Part shown: piece after piece, positions 1 through 5,221 of the stretch | How positions within the stretch are numbered: the stretch's first letter is position 1 | Layout of the letters: every line of letters starts with the position of its first letter | Origin: Humisphaera sp. | GTDB lineage: Bacteria; Planctomycetota; Phycisphaerae; Tepidisphaerales; Tepidisphaeraceae | Assembly: GCA_025351525.1 (NCBI GenBank) | Contig: JANXVV010000233.1 | Coordinates: 1 to 11,133, forward strand | Length of the DNA stretch: 11,133 nt | Direction: 5' to 3' | Program-made: the position numbers and the translations under genes | The notes under the pieces: generated by a model | The model's input: the letters and a program-made list of their open reading frames with translations, nothing else | What the model was told of the DNA's origin: nothing | Database searches by the model: none

Positions 1-132
1 GCGCACCTTCGCGACGAAACAGGAGGCGATGGATGCGATCTTCGAGTAAATTGGGTAGGGTATCATCGGAAACGAAGGCATAGCTCACTGGGCTATGTCA
101 GCCCCGAAGCGTTCGAGGCAAAACAGAACTGA
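1..132 (+). pseudogene. 3' end of a decayed IS3-family transposase (OrfB, DDE integrase-type)
   Basis: Reading frame 2 (from base 2) gives RTFATKQEAMDAIFE and then stops (TAA at 47-49, TAG at 56-58). Frame 1 from base 61 gives YHRKRRHSSLGYVSPEAFEA and then KQN and a TGA at 130-132. Together these are the C-terminus of an IS3-family transposase, whose usual form is T..EA..AIFEYIE.(F/W)YN(R)KRRHS.LGY.SP..FE. The family consensus is known; the match is by eye. The Tyr codon of FEYIE is a TAA here, a second nonsense codon follows, and about one base is missing between 58 and 61, so the protein is dead. A complete enzyme would be the RNase H-fold DDE transposase acting on the IS ends. Only its last ~45 codons lie in the window; the rest is off the left edge. 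An in-window sequencing error could explain one lesion but hardly all three. Confidence 0.85.
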
Positions 133-148
133 CACCGGACCGGAGCGC

Positions 149-172
149 GCCCGTTTTTCGTGGGGAAGATCA
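149..172. mobile_element. Right terminal inverted repeat of the IS3-family element
   Basis: Read on the minus strand from 172 the sequence is TGATCTTCCCCACGAAAAAC followed by GGGC, the form of IS3-group termini (TGATC....CCC). It begins 17 bases after the transposase stop codon, as expected for an IS3 right end. The outer tip at 170-172 reads TGA on the minus strand and serves as the stop codon of the neighbouring truncated gene. A 3-4 bp target duplication would start at 173 (GAG...), but its partner lies outside the window. The left end of the element is not visible. Confidence 0.75.
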
Positions 173-709
173 GAGGTAGGCATTGGAGTAATCGGCGCAG
201 CCGAGGCAGAAGTACAGGCTGTTGTCCTTGCCGAGGGCCATGCCGACGGCGTCAACGTTCTGGCGGATTTCCTTCCAACCGGTAGTGACGACGTCTTCGG
301 TATCAGCGACGCCGACACCCTTGGTATCATGGAACAGCGAGACCTTTCCCTTGGAGGCGACGTAGATTCCTTCGGGCGCGATCACCATGCCGATCGGCCC
401 GCGCATCGCAGCGACTGGAGACTTCCACCATACTTTTGCCGTATCTTCGATGCCGTCACCGTCGGTGTCGGTCAGGACGTGGATGCGGCCATCGTAGCCG
501 AGCGCGAAAAGCCTGCCGTCGGGGGCGTACTCGATATTGTTGATGTTCGTCAACCCGACCGGCAGCTCCTTCACGGTAAAGCCGGGAACGAGCAAATGGA
601 CCGGGAGTGACGGCTCCGGCAGTGCGGCCTGCGGTGCGGTGGAGACGAAGCACCCGAGCGCGACGATTGCCAGGCGGCAGAAGAAAGAGGGGGTCATCCG
701 CGATAGCAT
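170..709 (-). pseudogene. Secreted PVC-type dehydrogenase/beta-propeller-like protein, truncated by the IS
   Basis: 179 codons. Residues 1-29 form a signal peptide (hydrophobic FFCRLAIVALGCFVS, then APQA), so the protein is exported. Residues ~35-175 contain propeller-like blades: INNIEYAPDGRLFALGYDGR, DTDGDGIEDTAKVW, GPIGMVIAPEGIYVASKGKV, and GMALGKDNSLYF near the end. This resembles the N-terminal domain of large (often >800 aa) planctomycete/verrucomicrobial 'membrane-bound dehydrogenase' or sorbosone-dehydrogenase-like proteins, which often continue into HEAT-like and c-type haem domains. Family membership is recognised from memory. The reading stops abruptly at ...DYSNAYL, exactly where the IS3 end begins, and the TGA is the IS tip. 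Any downstream domains are lost, so it is probably non-functional. An alternative start at 697 (MTPSFF...) has a TATGCT box 7 nt upstream; neither start has a Shine-Dalgarno sequence. Confidence 0.7.
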
Positions 710-1088
710 ACTCGGGATTCTCGCTTTTGCCGATCACCCGGCCGATGCGTGCATGCCATTTCGCCTCCGCAGTGCCCGGCTCTGGCCTCTTCGCCACCTC
801 GGCCGCTGAATGAACCAAAGGTGACGCGAACCTTTACTTTGAGTTTTCCCATCTCCTTGAATGCGCCGCAATGAAGCGGCAATCGGGTGATTTACTCGAA
901 GCGGAGGCGGTGTTGATGTCGAAATGGGCCGGATGGGCTCCGGCTCGGCGGGGGAAGCGATTTTCACGAATGTTGTTCTTGCGAAGTGAAAGATTTCCCC
1001 CGGCGTGCCGGGGGCTATATAGGGTGATTGCGACCCCGTCGCGATCGATCAGCGGCGGTTTAATTGGAATAGACTAATTTCCTCCATG
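710..1088. other. Intergenic stretch with no convincing gene
   Basis: About 380 bases between the truncated secreted-protein gene and the promoter of the phosphoesterase gene. I find no recognisable protein, tRNA or attachment site. It contains a small GCCGC...GCGGC hairpin near 867-882 and the REP-like hairpin at 997-1014. Short minus-strand open frames run from about 880 down to 694, one of which overlaps the alternative start at 697 by ATGA. They show no motif I recognise. Confidence 0.5.
997..1020 (+). repeat. REP-like hairpin followed by GCTATAT
   Basis: CCCCCGGC (997-1004), a 2-nt loop, and GCCGGGGG (1007-1014) form a perfect 8-bp stem, followed by CTATAT. The hairpin plus trailing GCTATAT resembles the minus-strand reading of the element at 1951-1973, suggesting a dispersed intergenic repeat family in this genome. 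It lies in the leader side of the phosphoesterase gene, about 75 bp before its promoter. Confidence 0.55.
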
Positions 1089-1117
1089 GTGACCGGGTCG
1101 AGTCAAGTCGATATGAT
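1089..1117 (+). promoter_or_regulatory. Sigma70-like promoter of the phosphoesterase gene, apparently leaderless
   Basis: GTGACC (1089-1094) as a -35, a 17-nt spacer and TATGAT (1112-1117) as a -10. The predicted transcription start, 7 nt after the -10, falls on the A of the ATG at 1124. No Shine-Dalgarno precedes that ATG, which fits a leaderless mRNA. The -10 match is good and the -35 moderate. Confidence 0.5.
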
Positions 1118-1123
1118 GGGGTT

Positions 1124-1936
1124 ATGATGCGAATTTCTCGCCGACAGACGTTGAAGATGGGGGCCGCCGCGCTGTTGGCTTCGGGGGTATGGCCGGGCAC
1201 GCTGGCCGCCGACGATGCGGCGACCAACGGGGACTTTACCTTCATCGTCGTCAATGATCTGCACTACTTCGACGAAAAATGCGCGCCTTTTTTCCATCGG
1301 GCCTTCAAGCAGATGAAGGAGACCGAAGGCGAGCCGGAATTTTGCCTGGTGGTCGGAGATTTGACGGAGAACGGGCGGAAGGATCAGCTTGCCGCCGCGC
1401 GGGATTTGATCGCGGAATTGAAAATGCCCACGCACGTCGTCGTGGGCAATCACGACTATGTCCAGGCGAGTGACCGGGCGAATTACGAAGCGCTGTTTCC
1501 CAAGACGATCAACTATTCCTTCGAGCATCGCGGCTGGCAGTTCATCGGTCTCGACACCACCCAGGGCGTGCAAGGCTCCAACACCACGATCCAGAAACCT
1601 ACGTTCGACTGGCTGACCGACAATCTGCCGAAGCTCGACAAGAAAAAAAGCACGATCGTCTTCACTCATTTCCCGCTGGGATGGCTGCTGCCGTCGGTGC
1701 CGCAGAACGCAAATGAATTTCTCGACCAGTTCAAAGAGTTCGATCTCAAGGCGGTCTACAGCGGACACTTTCATTCGACCACTGTGCGCACCCGCGGCGA
1801 TACGATTCTGACCACCAACCGCTGCTGCTCATTCCATCACGGCAACCACGACGGCACGAAAGAGAAGGGATATTTTGTCTGCCGTGTGAAAGATGGAGCG
1901 ATCACGCGGGAATTTGTGGAAGTGAAACCGGTGTAG
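1124..1936 (+). CDS. Tat-exported calcineurin-like metallophosphoesterase
   Basis: 270 aa. The N-terminus carries a twin-arginine signal, SRRQTLKMG (residues 5-13), then a hydrophobic stretch and a cleavage-like LAA at 27-29, so the folded enzyme is probably exported to the periplasm. The metallophosphoesterase motifs appear in order: D45-x-H47, GDLTENG (78-84), GNHD (108-111), H182 in FTHFPLGW, and GHFH (214-217). These ligate the two-metal centre that hydrolyses phosphate mono- or diesters. The overall form resembles the CpdA/class III phosphodiesterase-like branch, but the substrate cannot be read from the sequence. ATG codons at 1124 and 1127 are both in frame; 1124 is chosen because the predicted transcript starts there. 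The gene stands alone and converges on zwf. Length and motif set look complete. Confidence 0.88.
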   Translation: MMRISRRQTLKMGAAALLASGVWPGTLAADDAATNGDFTFIVVNDLHYFDEKCAPFFHRAFKQMKETEGEPEFCLVVGDLTENGRKDQLAAARDLIAELKMPTHVVVGNHDYVQASDRANYEALFPKTINYSFEHRGWQFIGLDTTQGVQGSNTTIQKPTFDWLTDNLPKLDKKKSTIVFTHFPLGWLLPSVPQNANEFLDQFKEFDLKAVYSGHFHSTTVRTRGDTILTTNRCCSFHHGNHDGTKEKGYFVCRVKDGAITREFVEVKPV

Positions 1937-1950
1937 AATTTTCCTCCGGC

Positions 1951-2040
1951 ATATAGCCCGGCGTTTACGCCGGTAAACCGTTCGTCGATGGAAATGTACC
2001 CTATCCGGAAAAATTCACCCGCGTAAACGCGGGGCCATGT
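1951..2040. repeat. Pair of inverted REP-like hairpins (REPIN-like) between convergent genes
   Basis: First hairpin: CCGGCGT (1958-1964), loop TT, ACGCCGG (1967-1973), flanked by ATAGC on its left. Second: CCCGCGT (2018-2024), loop AA, ACGCGGG (2027-2033), followed by GCCAT. The second is the inverted copy of the first over about 22 bp with three differences. Two of these differences are the two sides of one base pair (G-C in one copy, C-G in the other), so the stem is kept. The pair fills the gap between the phosphoesterase stop and the zwf stop. It may act as a bidirectional terminator or mRNA-stabilising structure; there is no T-run of a classic intrinsic terminator. Confidence 0.65.
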
Positions 2041-2044
2041 GTCG

Positions 2045-3586
2045 TCACTGCAACGAACACGCGATCACCGGATCAGGTGCTTCGTTCCCTCCCTGCAGCC
2101 AACGGCGTCCGTCATTCTCGATCAAATCCATCGCGCGCTTCGGACCCCACGTGCCCGGCGCATATTCCTCCGGCGGGCGGGTCGATTGCGCCCAGCCCTG
2201 CTCGATCGGATCGATCACCGCCCACGCCGCCTCGGCTTCATCGGCGCGGATGAACAGCGTTTGATCGCCGGTCATCGCGTCGAAAATCAATCGCTCGTAA
2301 GCCTCCGGGGATTCGACGTGGAAAGTCTCCTCATAATTGAAATCGAGGGCCACGGATTTGATGTTGAGCGTGCCGCCCGGCACCTTGCCGTTCAACCGCC
2401 AACTGATCCCTTCCTCCGGCTGCACCTTCACGATCAAATCGTTCGGGAACACCGGTGACTCGCACTGCTTCTGAAACAGCGTCAAAGGCGGCGACCGGAA
2501 CCGCACCACCACCTCGCTCAATTTTTCACCCAGATATTTTCCCGTCCGCAGATAGAACGGCGTGCCGCTCCAACGCCAGTTGTCGATGAACAATTTGATC
2601 GCGGCAAACGTCTCCGTCGTGGAATTCGGGTCGACACCCTTTTCTTTTTTGTAGCCGTCGGTTTTGGCTTTATCCTCACCGCCGGCGGTGTATTGACCGC
2701 GAACGGTGAAGTCATTTACGCCATTGGCCCCGCCGCGAATGGGGCGAATGGATTGGAAGACCTTCACCTTTTCATCGCGAATGCTGCGGGCATCGAGCGC
2801 CACCGGCGGTTCCATCGCCACCAGAGCCATGAGTTGGAAGATGTGATTTTGAACCATGTCGCGCAGTGCGCCGCTTTTGTCGTAATACCCGCCGCGACTG
2901 CCGACGCCGAGCGTTTCGCTGACGGTGATCTGCACGTGATCGATGTATTTGTAATTCCAGATCGGCTCAAACATCGCGTTGGCGAAACGCATCACCATCA
3001 TGTTCTGGACGGTTTCCTTGCCGAGATAATGGTCGATGCGGAAGACCTGTTTCTCGCCGAAATTTTTGACGAGCAGTTGGTTGAGTGACTTTGCGCTGGC
3101 CAGATCGCGACCGAAGGGCTTTTCGATGATGACGCGCTGCCACGATCCCGAATCACCGGTTTGGTGCGTCTGCCGTTCGCCCAGCCGCTCGATGATCGGC
3201 TCAAAAGTATTGGGCGGTGTGGAAAGATAAAACAGCCGATTGCCCGCCGTCCCCGCCGACTGATCGAGCCCGGTCAGATGATCCGCCAGCTTCGCGTGAT
3301 CGTCAACCGACCCGTAATCGCCCTGAACGTAGCTCGTGTTCTTTTCAATCCGATCCCACACCGCCACATCGAACGGCTTGGTGCGCGCAAACTGCTGAAC
3401 CGCCTCGCGACATTCCTTGCGGTAGTCTTCATCCGTCATCGGCGAGCGCGCATACCCGACTAACACGAACTTCTCCGGCAGAAGTTTTTCCTTCGCCAGC
3501 TCGTAAATCGCGGGAATGAGTTTTCGCTTGGCGAGGTCGCCGCTGGCACCGAAAATAACGAGGGCACAAGGGGCGGCAATGGGCAT
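2045..3586 (-). CDS. zwf: Glucose-6-phosphate 1-dehydrogenase
   Basis: 513 aa, the usual family length. It oxidises glucose-6-phosphate to 6-phosphogluconolactone with NAD(P)+, the first step of the oxidative pentose phosphate and Entner-Doudoroff routes, in the cytoplasm. The Rossmann nucleotide-binding motif FGASGDLAKRK lies at 12-22, EKPFGRD at 155-161, and the substrate-binding/active-site signature RIDHYLGKE at 183-191 (with the conserved Asp-His and Lys). The open frame continues upstream to 3748, but those 54 extra codons come from repeat DNA. The start at 3586 is fixed by a GGAG seven bases upstream (3594-3597) and by the position of the family N-terminus. It is not linked here to pgl or gnd, and it converges on the phosphoesterase gene. 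Confidence 0.96.
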   Translation of the reverse strand: MPIAAPCALVIFGASGDLAKRKLIPAIYELAKEKLLPEKFVLVGYARSPMTDEDYRKECREAVQQFARTKPFDVAVWDRIEKNTSYVQGDYGSVDDHAKLADHLTGLDQSAGTAGNRLFYLSTPPNTFEPIIERLGERQTHQTGDSGSWQRVIIEKPFGRDLASAKSLNQLLVKNFGEKQVFRIDHYLGKETVQNMMVMRFANAMFEPIWNYKYIDHVQITVSETLGVGSRGGYYDKSGALRDMVQNHIFQLMALVAMEPPVALDARSIRDEKVKVFQSIRPIRGGANGVNDFTVRGQYTAGGEDKAKTDGYKKEKGVDPNSTTETFAAIKLFIDNWRWSGTPFYLRTGKYLGEKLSEVVVRFRSPPLTLFQKQCESPVFPNDLIVKVQPEEGISWRLNGKVPGGTLNIKSVALDFNYEETFHVESPEAYERLIFDAMTGDQTLFIRADEAEAAWAVIDPIEQGWAQSTRPPEEYAPGTWGPKRAMDLIENDGRRWLQGGNEAPDPVIACSLQ

Positions 3587-3593
3587 GGTCAAT

Positions 3594-3652
3594 CTCCGTA
3601 TCGGGTCACACGTACAGGGTGAACAGGATACGGAATGATCGCCGTGCATCAA
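3594..3652 (-). promoter_or_regulatory. zwf promoter and Shine-Dalgarno
   Basis: On the minus strand, TTGATG (3652-3647), a 16-nt spacer and TATCCT (3630-3625) look like a sigma70-type promoter. The start would be near 3618, giving a leader of about 32 nt. GGAG at 3597-3594 lies 7 nt from the ATG and decides the start codon. Similarity is by eye; no operator is evident. Confidence 0.45.
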
Positions 3653-3703
3653 GCCGGGCCGGCGATGGAAAAGGACGGGATAAACGCTTTTAAAATTTCC
3701 GGT

Positions 3704-3812
3704 CCCCTCATCCCTTGGAGGGCGGCAGTCCCCTGCCGCCAATTTCACCGGCTCCGGCGTCGCGGGAGCGACGCCCTCCGCCCTGAAGTACCAGGGGCGA
3801 GGGGATGAGGGG
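3704..3812. repeat. Compound hairpin element: outer inverted repeat enclosing two stem-loops
   Basis: The outer arms CCCCTCATCCC (3704-3714) and GGGATGAGGGG (3802-3812) are an exact 11-bp inverted repeat. Inside are two perfect 8-bp stem-loops: GGCGGCAG/CTGCCGCC (3721-3728 and 3733-3740, loop TCCC), and GGCGTCGC/GCGACGCC (3756-3763 and 3768-3775, loop GGGA). I recall similar text in planctomycete intergenic regions, so this is probably a dispersed repeat. It may be a small non-autonomous element or a structured RNA. It lies between the 3' end of the small membrane-protein gene and the promoter of zwf, both on the minus strand, where it could terminate the former's transcript. Confidence 0.65.
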
Positions 3813-3836
3813 GGTAAATGCGATGGCCCTGCGTAA

Positions 3837-4103
3837 TCAAATTACGCCGCGTCCCACGCGATGGGTCGTGCTGGCGCCGCCCGGTTCCTTCGTCGCCACA
3901 TTCATGCCACCGCCGCCGCCGGTCATCGGTTGGCTCTTCGGCGCGCCGCCCTGCTGGCCTTGCCGCGACTTCTCACCGCGCTGCTGCCCACCGGCTTGAC
4001 CCGAGCGACGCGACGGCGTCTCCGACGGATCGAGTTCCGCGAAAAACATCTGATAAGCCAGGTAACCAAGTCCGCCATACACCGCGAGTTTCAAGATCGA
4101 CAT
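3837..4103 (-). CDS. Small single-pass membrane protein, function unknown
   Basis: 88 aa. Residues 3-21 (ILKLAVYGGLGYLAYQMFF) form one transmembrane or anchor helix. The rest is a low-complexity, Gly/Gln/Ser/Arg-rich tail with a GGGGG run at 62-66, ending TTHRVGRGVI. The start at 4103 is chosen because GGAGG lies 5 nt upstream (4109-4113); the longer frame to 4163 runs into toxin remnant sequence. A GCGTAAT/ATTACGC hairpin (3831-3847) overlaps the stop codon. I do not recognise a named family. The disordered tail and short anchor suggest a membrane-tethered accessory protein, but no function can be assigned. It has its own likely promoter. Confidence 0.7.
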   Translation of the reverse strand: MSILKLAVYGGLGYLAYQMFFAELDPSETPSRRSGQAGGQQRGEKSRQGQQGGAPKSQPMTGGGGGMNVATKEPGGASTTHRVGRGVI

Positions 4104-4236
4104 ACAGACCTCCATAAGGGTTAAGGAAACTGCATGATAAGGCTGGGGGATTCGCCGTGGCAACGGTGAAAACTTCGTACCCTACCAGGAGCGGGCGCAG
4201 CCGGTGTGGAAGATTTTCATCCGGGAGTAGTTTCAT
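3973..4236 (-). pseudogene. DUF5615/PIN-like toxin, only the N-terminus left
   Basis: The frame opens MKLLPDENLPHRLRPLLVGY then EVFTVA, the typical start of DUF5615 (PIN-like, mut7-C/VapC-related) toxins, usually ~110-120 aa. Similarity is confined to these 26 residues (4236-4159). It then runs into unrelated sequence (TANPPALSCSF...) that continues out of frame over the small membrane-protein gene to 3973. The conserved first acidic residue (D6) is present, but the rest of the presumed RNase fold is absent, and residue 5 is Pro where Leu is usual. ATG overlaps the antitoxin stop (ATGA, 4233-4236), the usual antitoxin-toxin arrangement. The most likely history is an internal deletion; a functional 87-aa product is improbable. 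Confidence 0.75.
4134..4163 (-). promoter_or_regulatory. Promoter of the small membrane-protein gene, lying in the toxin remnant
   Basis: On the minus strand TTGCCA (4163-4158), an 18-nt spacer and TATCAT (4139-4134). A start near 4127 would give a ~24-nt leader containing the GGAGG. The -35 overlaps the last recognisable codons of the DUF5615 remnant, so the deletion that removed the toxin ends at this promoter. Confidence 0.4.
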
Positions 4237-4457
4237 TTTCCCGTCAGCACGGCGTGCCTGGGCATGTCTAATTTGACGAGTTCTAACACTGCAATCACCT
4301 GGCGTCGTTCAACGCTCGGAAAATCCGCCAAAAACTCTTCCAGCGTATACCCCTGCTCGATGTGATCGAAAAGCGATGAAACCGGCACGCGCGTTCCCGC
4401 GAAACACAGTGTCCCACTTTGTATCTTTGAATTCACGCTGACGGGAGTGGCGGTCAT
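4233..4457 (-). CDS. DUF433-family antitoxin
   Basis: 74 aa from the chosen start. The core VNSKIQSGTLCFAGTRVPVS, then SLFDHIEQGYTLEEFLADFP and SVERRQVIAVLEL, matches the DUF433 domain (VapB-like, winged/HTH-type DNA-binding antitoxin) over almost its full length. These proteins are normally encoded directly upstream of a DUF5615 toxin, bind it, and repress the operon. Here the partner is reduced to a stub. The start at 4457 gives the usual short N-terminus before the domain; an in-frame ATG at 4496 would add 13 residues and has a weak GAAG upstream. The gene is divergent from the Uma2 gene, so the 4458-4546 region probably holds both promoters. The antitoxin itself looks intact. Confidence 0.82.
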   Translation of the reverse strand: MTATPVSVNSKIQSGTLCFAGTRVPVSSLFDHIEQGYTLEEFLADFPSVERRQVIAVLELVKLDMPRHAVLTGK

Positions 4458-4530
4458 GCTCGGTATCGCAGCAGAAGCTTTTGCGATCAAAATCATATTT
4501 CTTCAAAACGCCCACCCTGTTATCATCTGG

Positions 4531-4538
4531 AAAGGAGG
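4531..4538 (+). promoter_or_regulatory. Strong Shine-Dalgarno of the Uma2 gene
   Basis: AAAGGAGG, 8 nt before the ATG at 4547. It decides the start: the longer open frame from 4481 would add 22 non-conserved residues. A possible -10, TATCAT (4521-4526), lies just upstream with only a poor -35 (TTCTTC, 4499-4504). Confidence 0.75.
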
Positions 4539-4546
4539 AAAACCCT

Positions 4547-5173
4547 ATGACTGCGGCAATCACCCGGGAACTAGCCGAACATCCGCAGTTGGTCTATCGC
4601 CACACAGTGGCGACTTACCATGCGATGATTGCAAATGGCGGCATCCTTGAAGGCGAACCTTTCGAGCTTCTCGACGGCCAGATTGTCCGTAAAATTCGCT
4701 CGACGAATGGCAAGGATCTCATGACCGTCGGAGTGGAGCATGCTTTAATCGTCATGCGCCTGGCTAAACTTTCAAGCGCGTTCGAGGCGCGGGGTTGCCA
4801 TCTCCGTTCGCAGCAACCCGTCACTCTGCCGCCGCATGATGAACCGGAACCCGATGCCGCGATCGTTCGCGGGTCGTTGGAAGATTATGCCGATCGTCAT
4901 CCCGGCGCAGCCGATGTTCTGTGCGTCATCGAGGTGGCGGATTCGTCCCTGTCGCGCGACCGGGGTTATAAACTTCAACTCTATGCTGGCGCGGGCATTC
5001 CGATGTATGTCATTGTCAATTTGATCGAACGCGTCGTGGAGATTTACAAAACGCCGGTGATCGCGGAGGGTCGATTATCTGAAGCCGACAGAGTTTTCGC
5101 AGGCGCAAACGTTGCTTTTCCCGCCGCCTCCGGCGATGCGGTGATCGTGCCCGCCAGTCAGATGTTCCTCTAG
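4547..5173 (+). CDS. Uma2-family (DUF820) PD-(D/E)XK nuclease-fold protein
   Basis: 208 aa. Uma2 hallmarks in order: FELLDGQIVRK (39-49), HDEPEPDAAIV (97-107) with D103, CVIEVADSSLSRDRGYKLQL (126-145) with E129 and K142, then YAGAGIPMYVIVNL (146-159). D103, E129 and K142 are the expected metal-binding and catalytic triad of the PD-(D/E)XK fold, so the nuclease centre looks intact. Uma2 proteins are greatly expanded in planctomycetes and cyanobacteria and are presumed endonucleases; their biological role is unsettled, and many sit in defence- or mobile-type contexts. It is a single gene, divergent from the DUF433 antitoxin. The start is set by the AAAGGAGG. No partner gene is visible. Confidence 0.9.
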   Translation: MTAAITRELAEHPQLVYRHTVATYHAMIANGGILEGEPFELLDGQIVRKIRSTNGKDLMTVGVEHALIVMRLAKLSSAFEARGCHLRSQQPVTLPPHDEPEPDAAIVRGSLEDYADRHPGAADVLCVIEVADSSLSRDRGYKLQLYAGAGIPMYVIVNLIERVVEIYKTPVIAEGRLSEADRVFAGANVAFPAASGDAVIVPASQMFL

Positions 5174-5186
5174 CAAGCCTCTGCGC

Positions 5187-5214
5187 TTGTCATCCCTCTT
5201 CCCCCGCTTAGAAT
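5187..5214 (+). promoter_or_regulatory. Promoter of the aminopeptidase-murJ operon, apparently leaderless
   Basis: TTGTCA (5187-5192), a 16-nt C-rich spacer and TAGAAT (5209-5214). Transcription would begin at 5221-5222, at the ATG itself. No Shine-Dalgarno lies upstream. The sequence GCTTGTCATCCC and the spacer composition recur in the promoter at 8855-8884 on the other strand. Confidence 0.6.
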
Positions 5215-5221
5215 CCCCCTC

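Noticed and set aside
456..818. Minus-strand open frame with a protein-like, high-GC3 N-terminal half (AEVAKRPEPGTAEAKWHARIG...)
   Set aside because: It runs out of frame over the signal-peptide gene, and I recognise no motif in it. At most it is a gene fragment.
694..882. Minus-strand frame ending ATGA on the alternative start at 697
   Set aside because: Composition is unlike the neighbouring genes and there is no recognisable domain; the overlap may be coincidence.
1103..1774. 223-codon frame opposite the phosphoesterase
   Set aside because: Shadow of a gene with complete motifs on the other strand; GC-rich codon use keeps antisense frames open.
3587..3748. N-terminal extension of zwf by 54 codons
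   Set aside because: It is made from the hairpin element and lies upstream of the promoter and Shine-Dalgarno; the family N-terminus starts at 3586.
3831..3847. GCGTAAT/ATTACGC hairpin as a terminator of the small gene
   Set aside because: It includes the stop codon and has no T-run; the compound hairpin further on is a better candidate.
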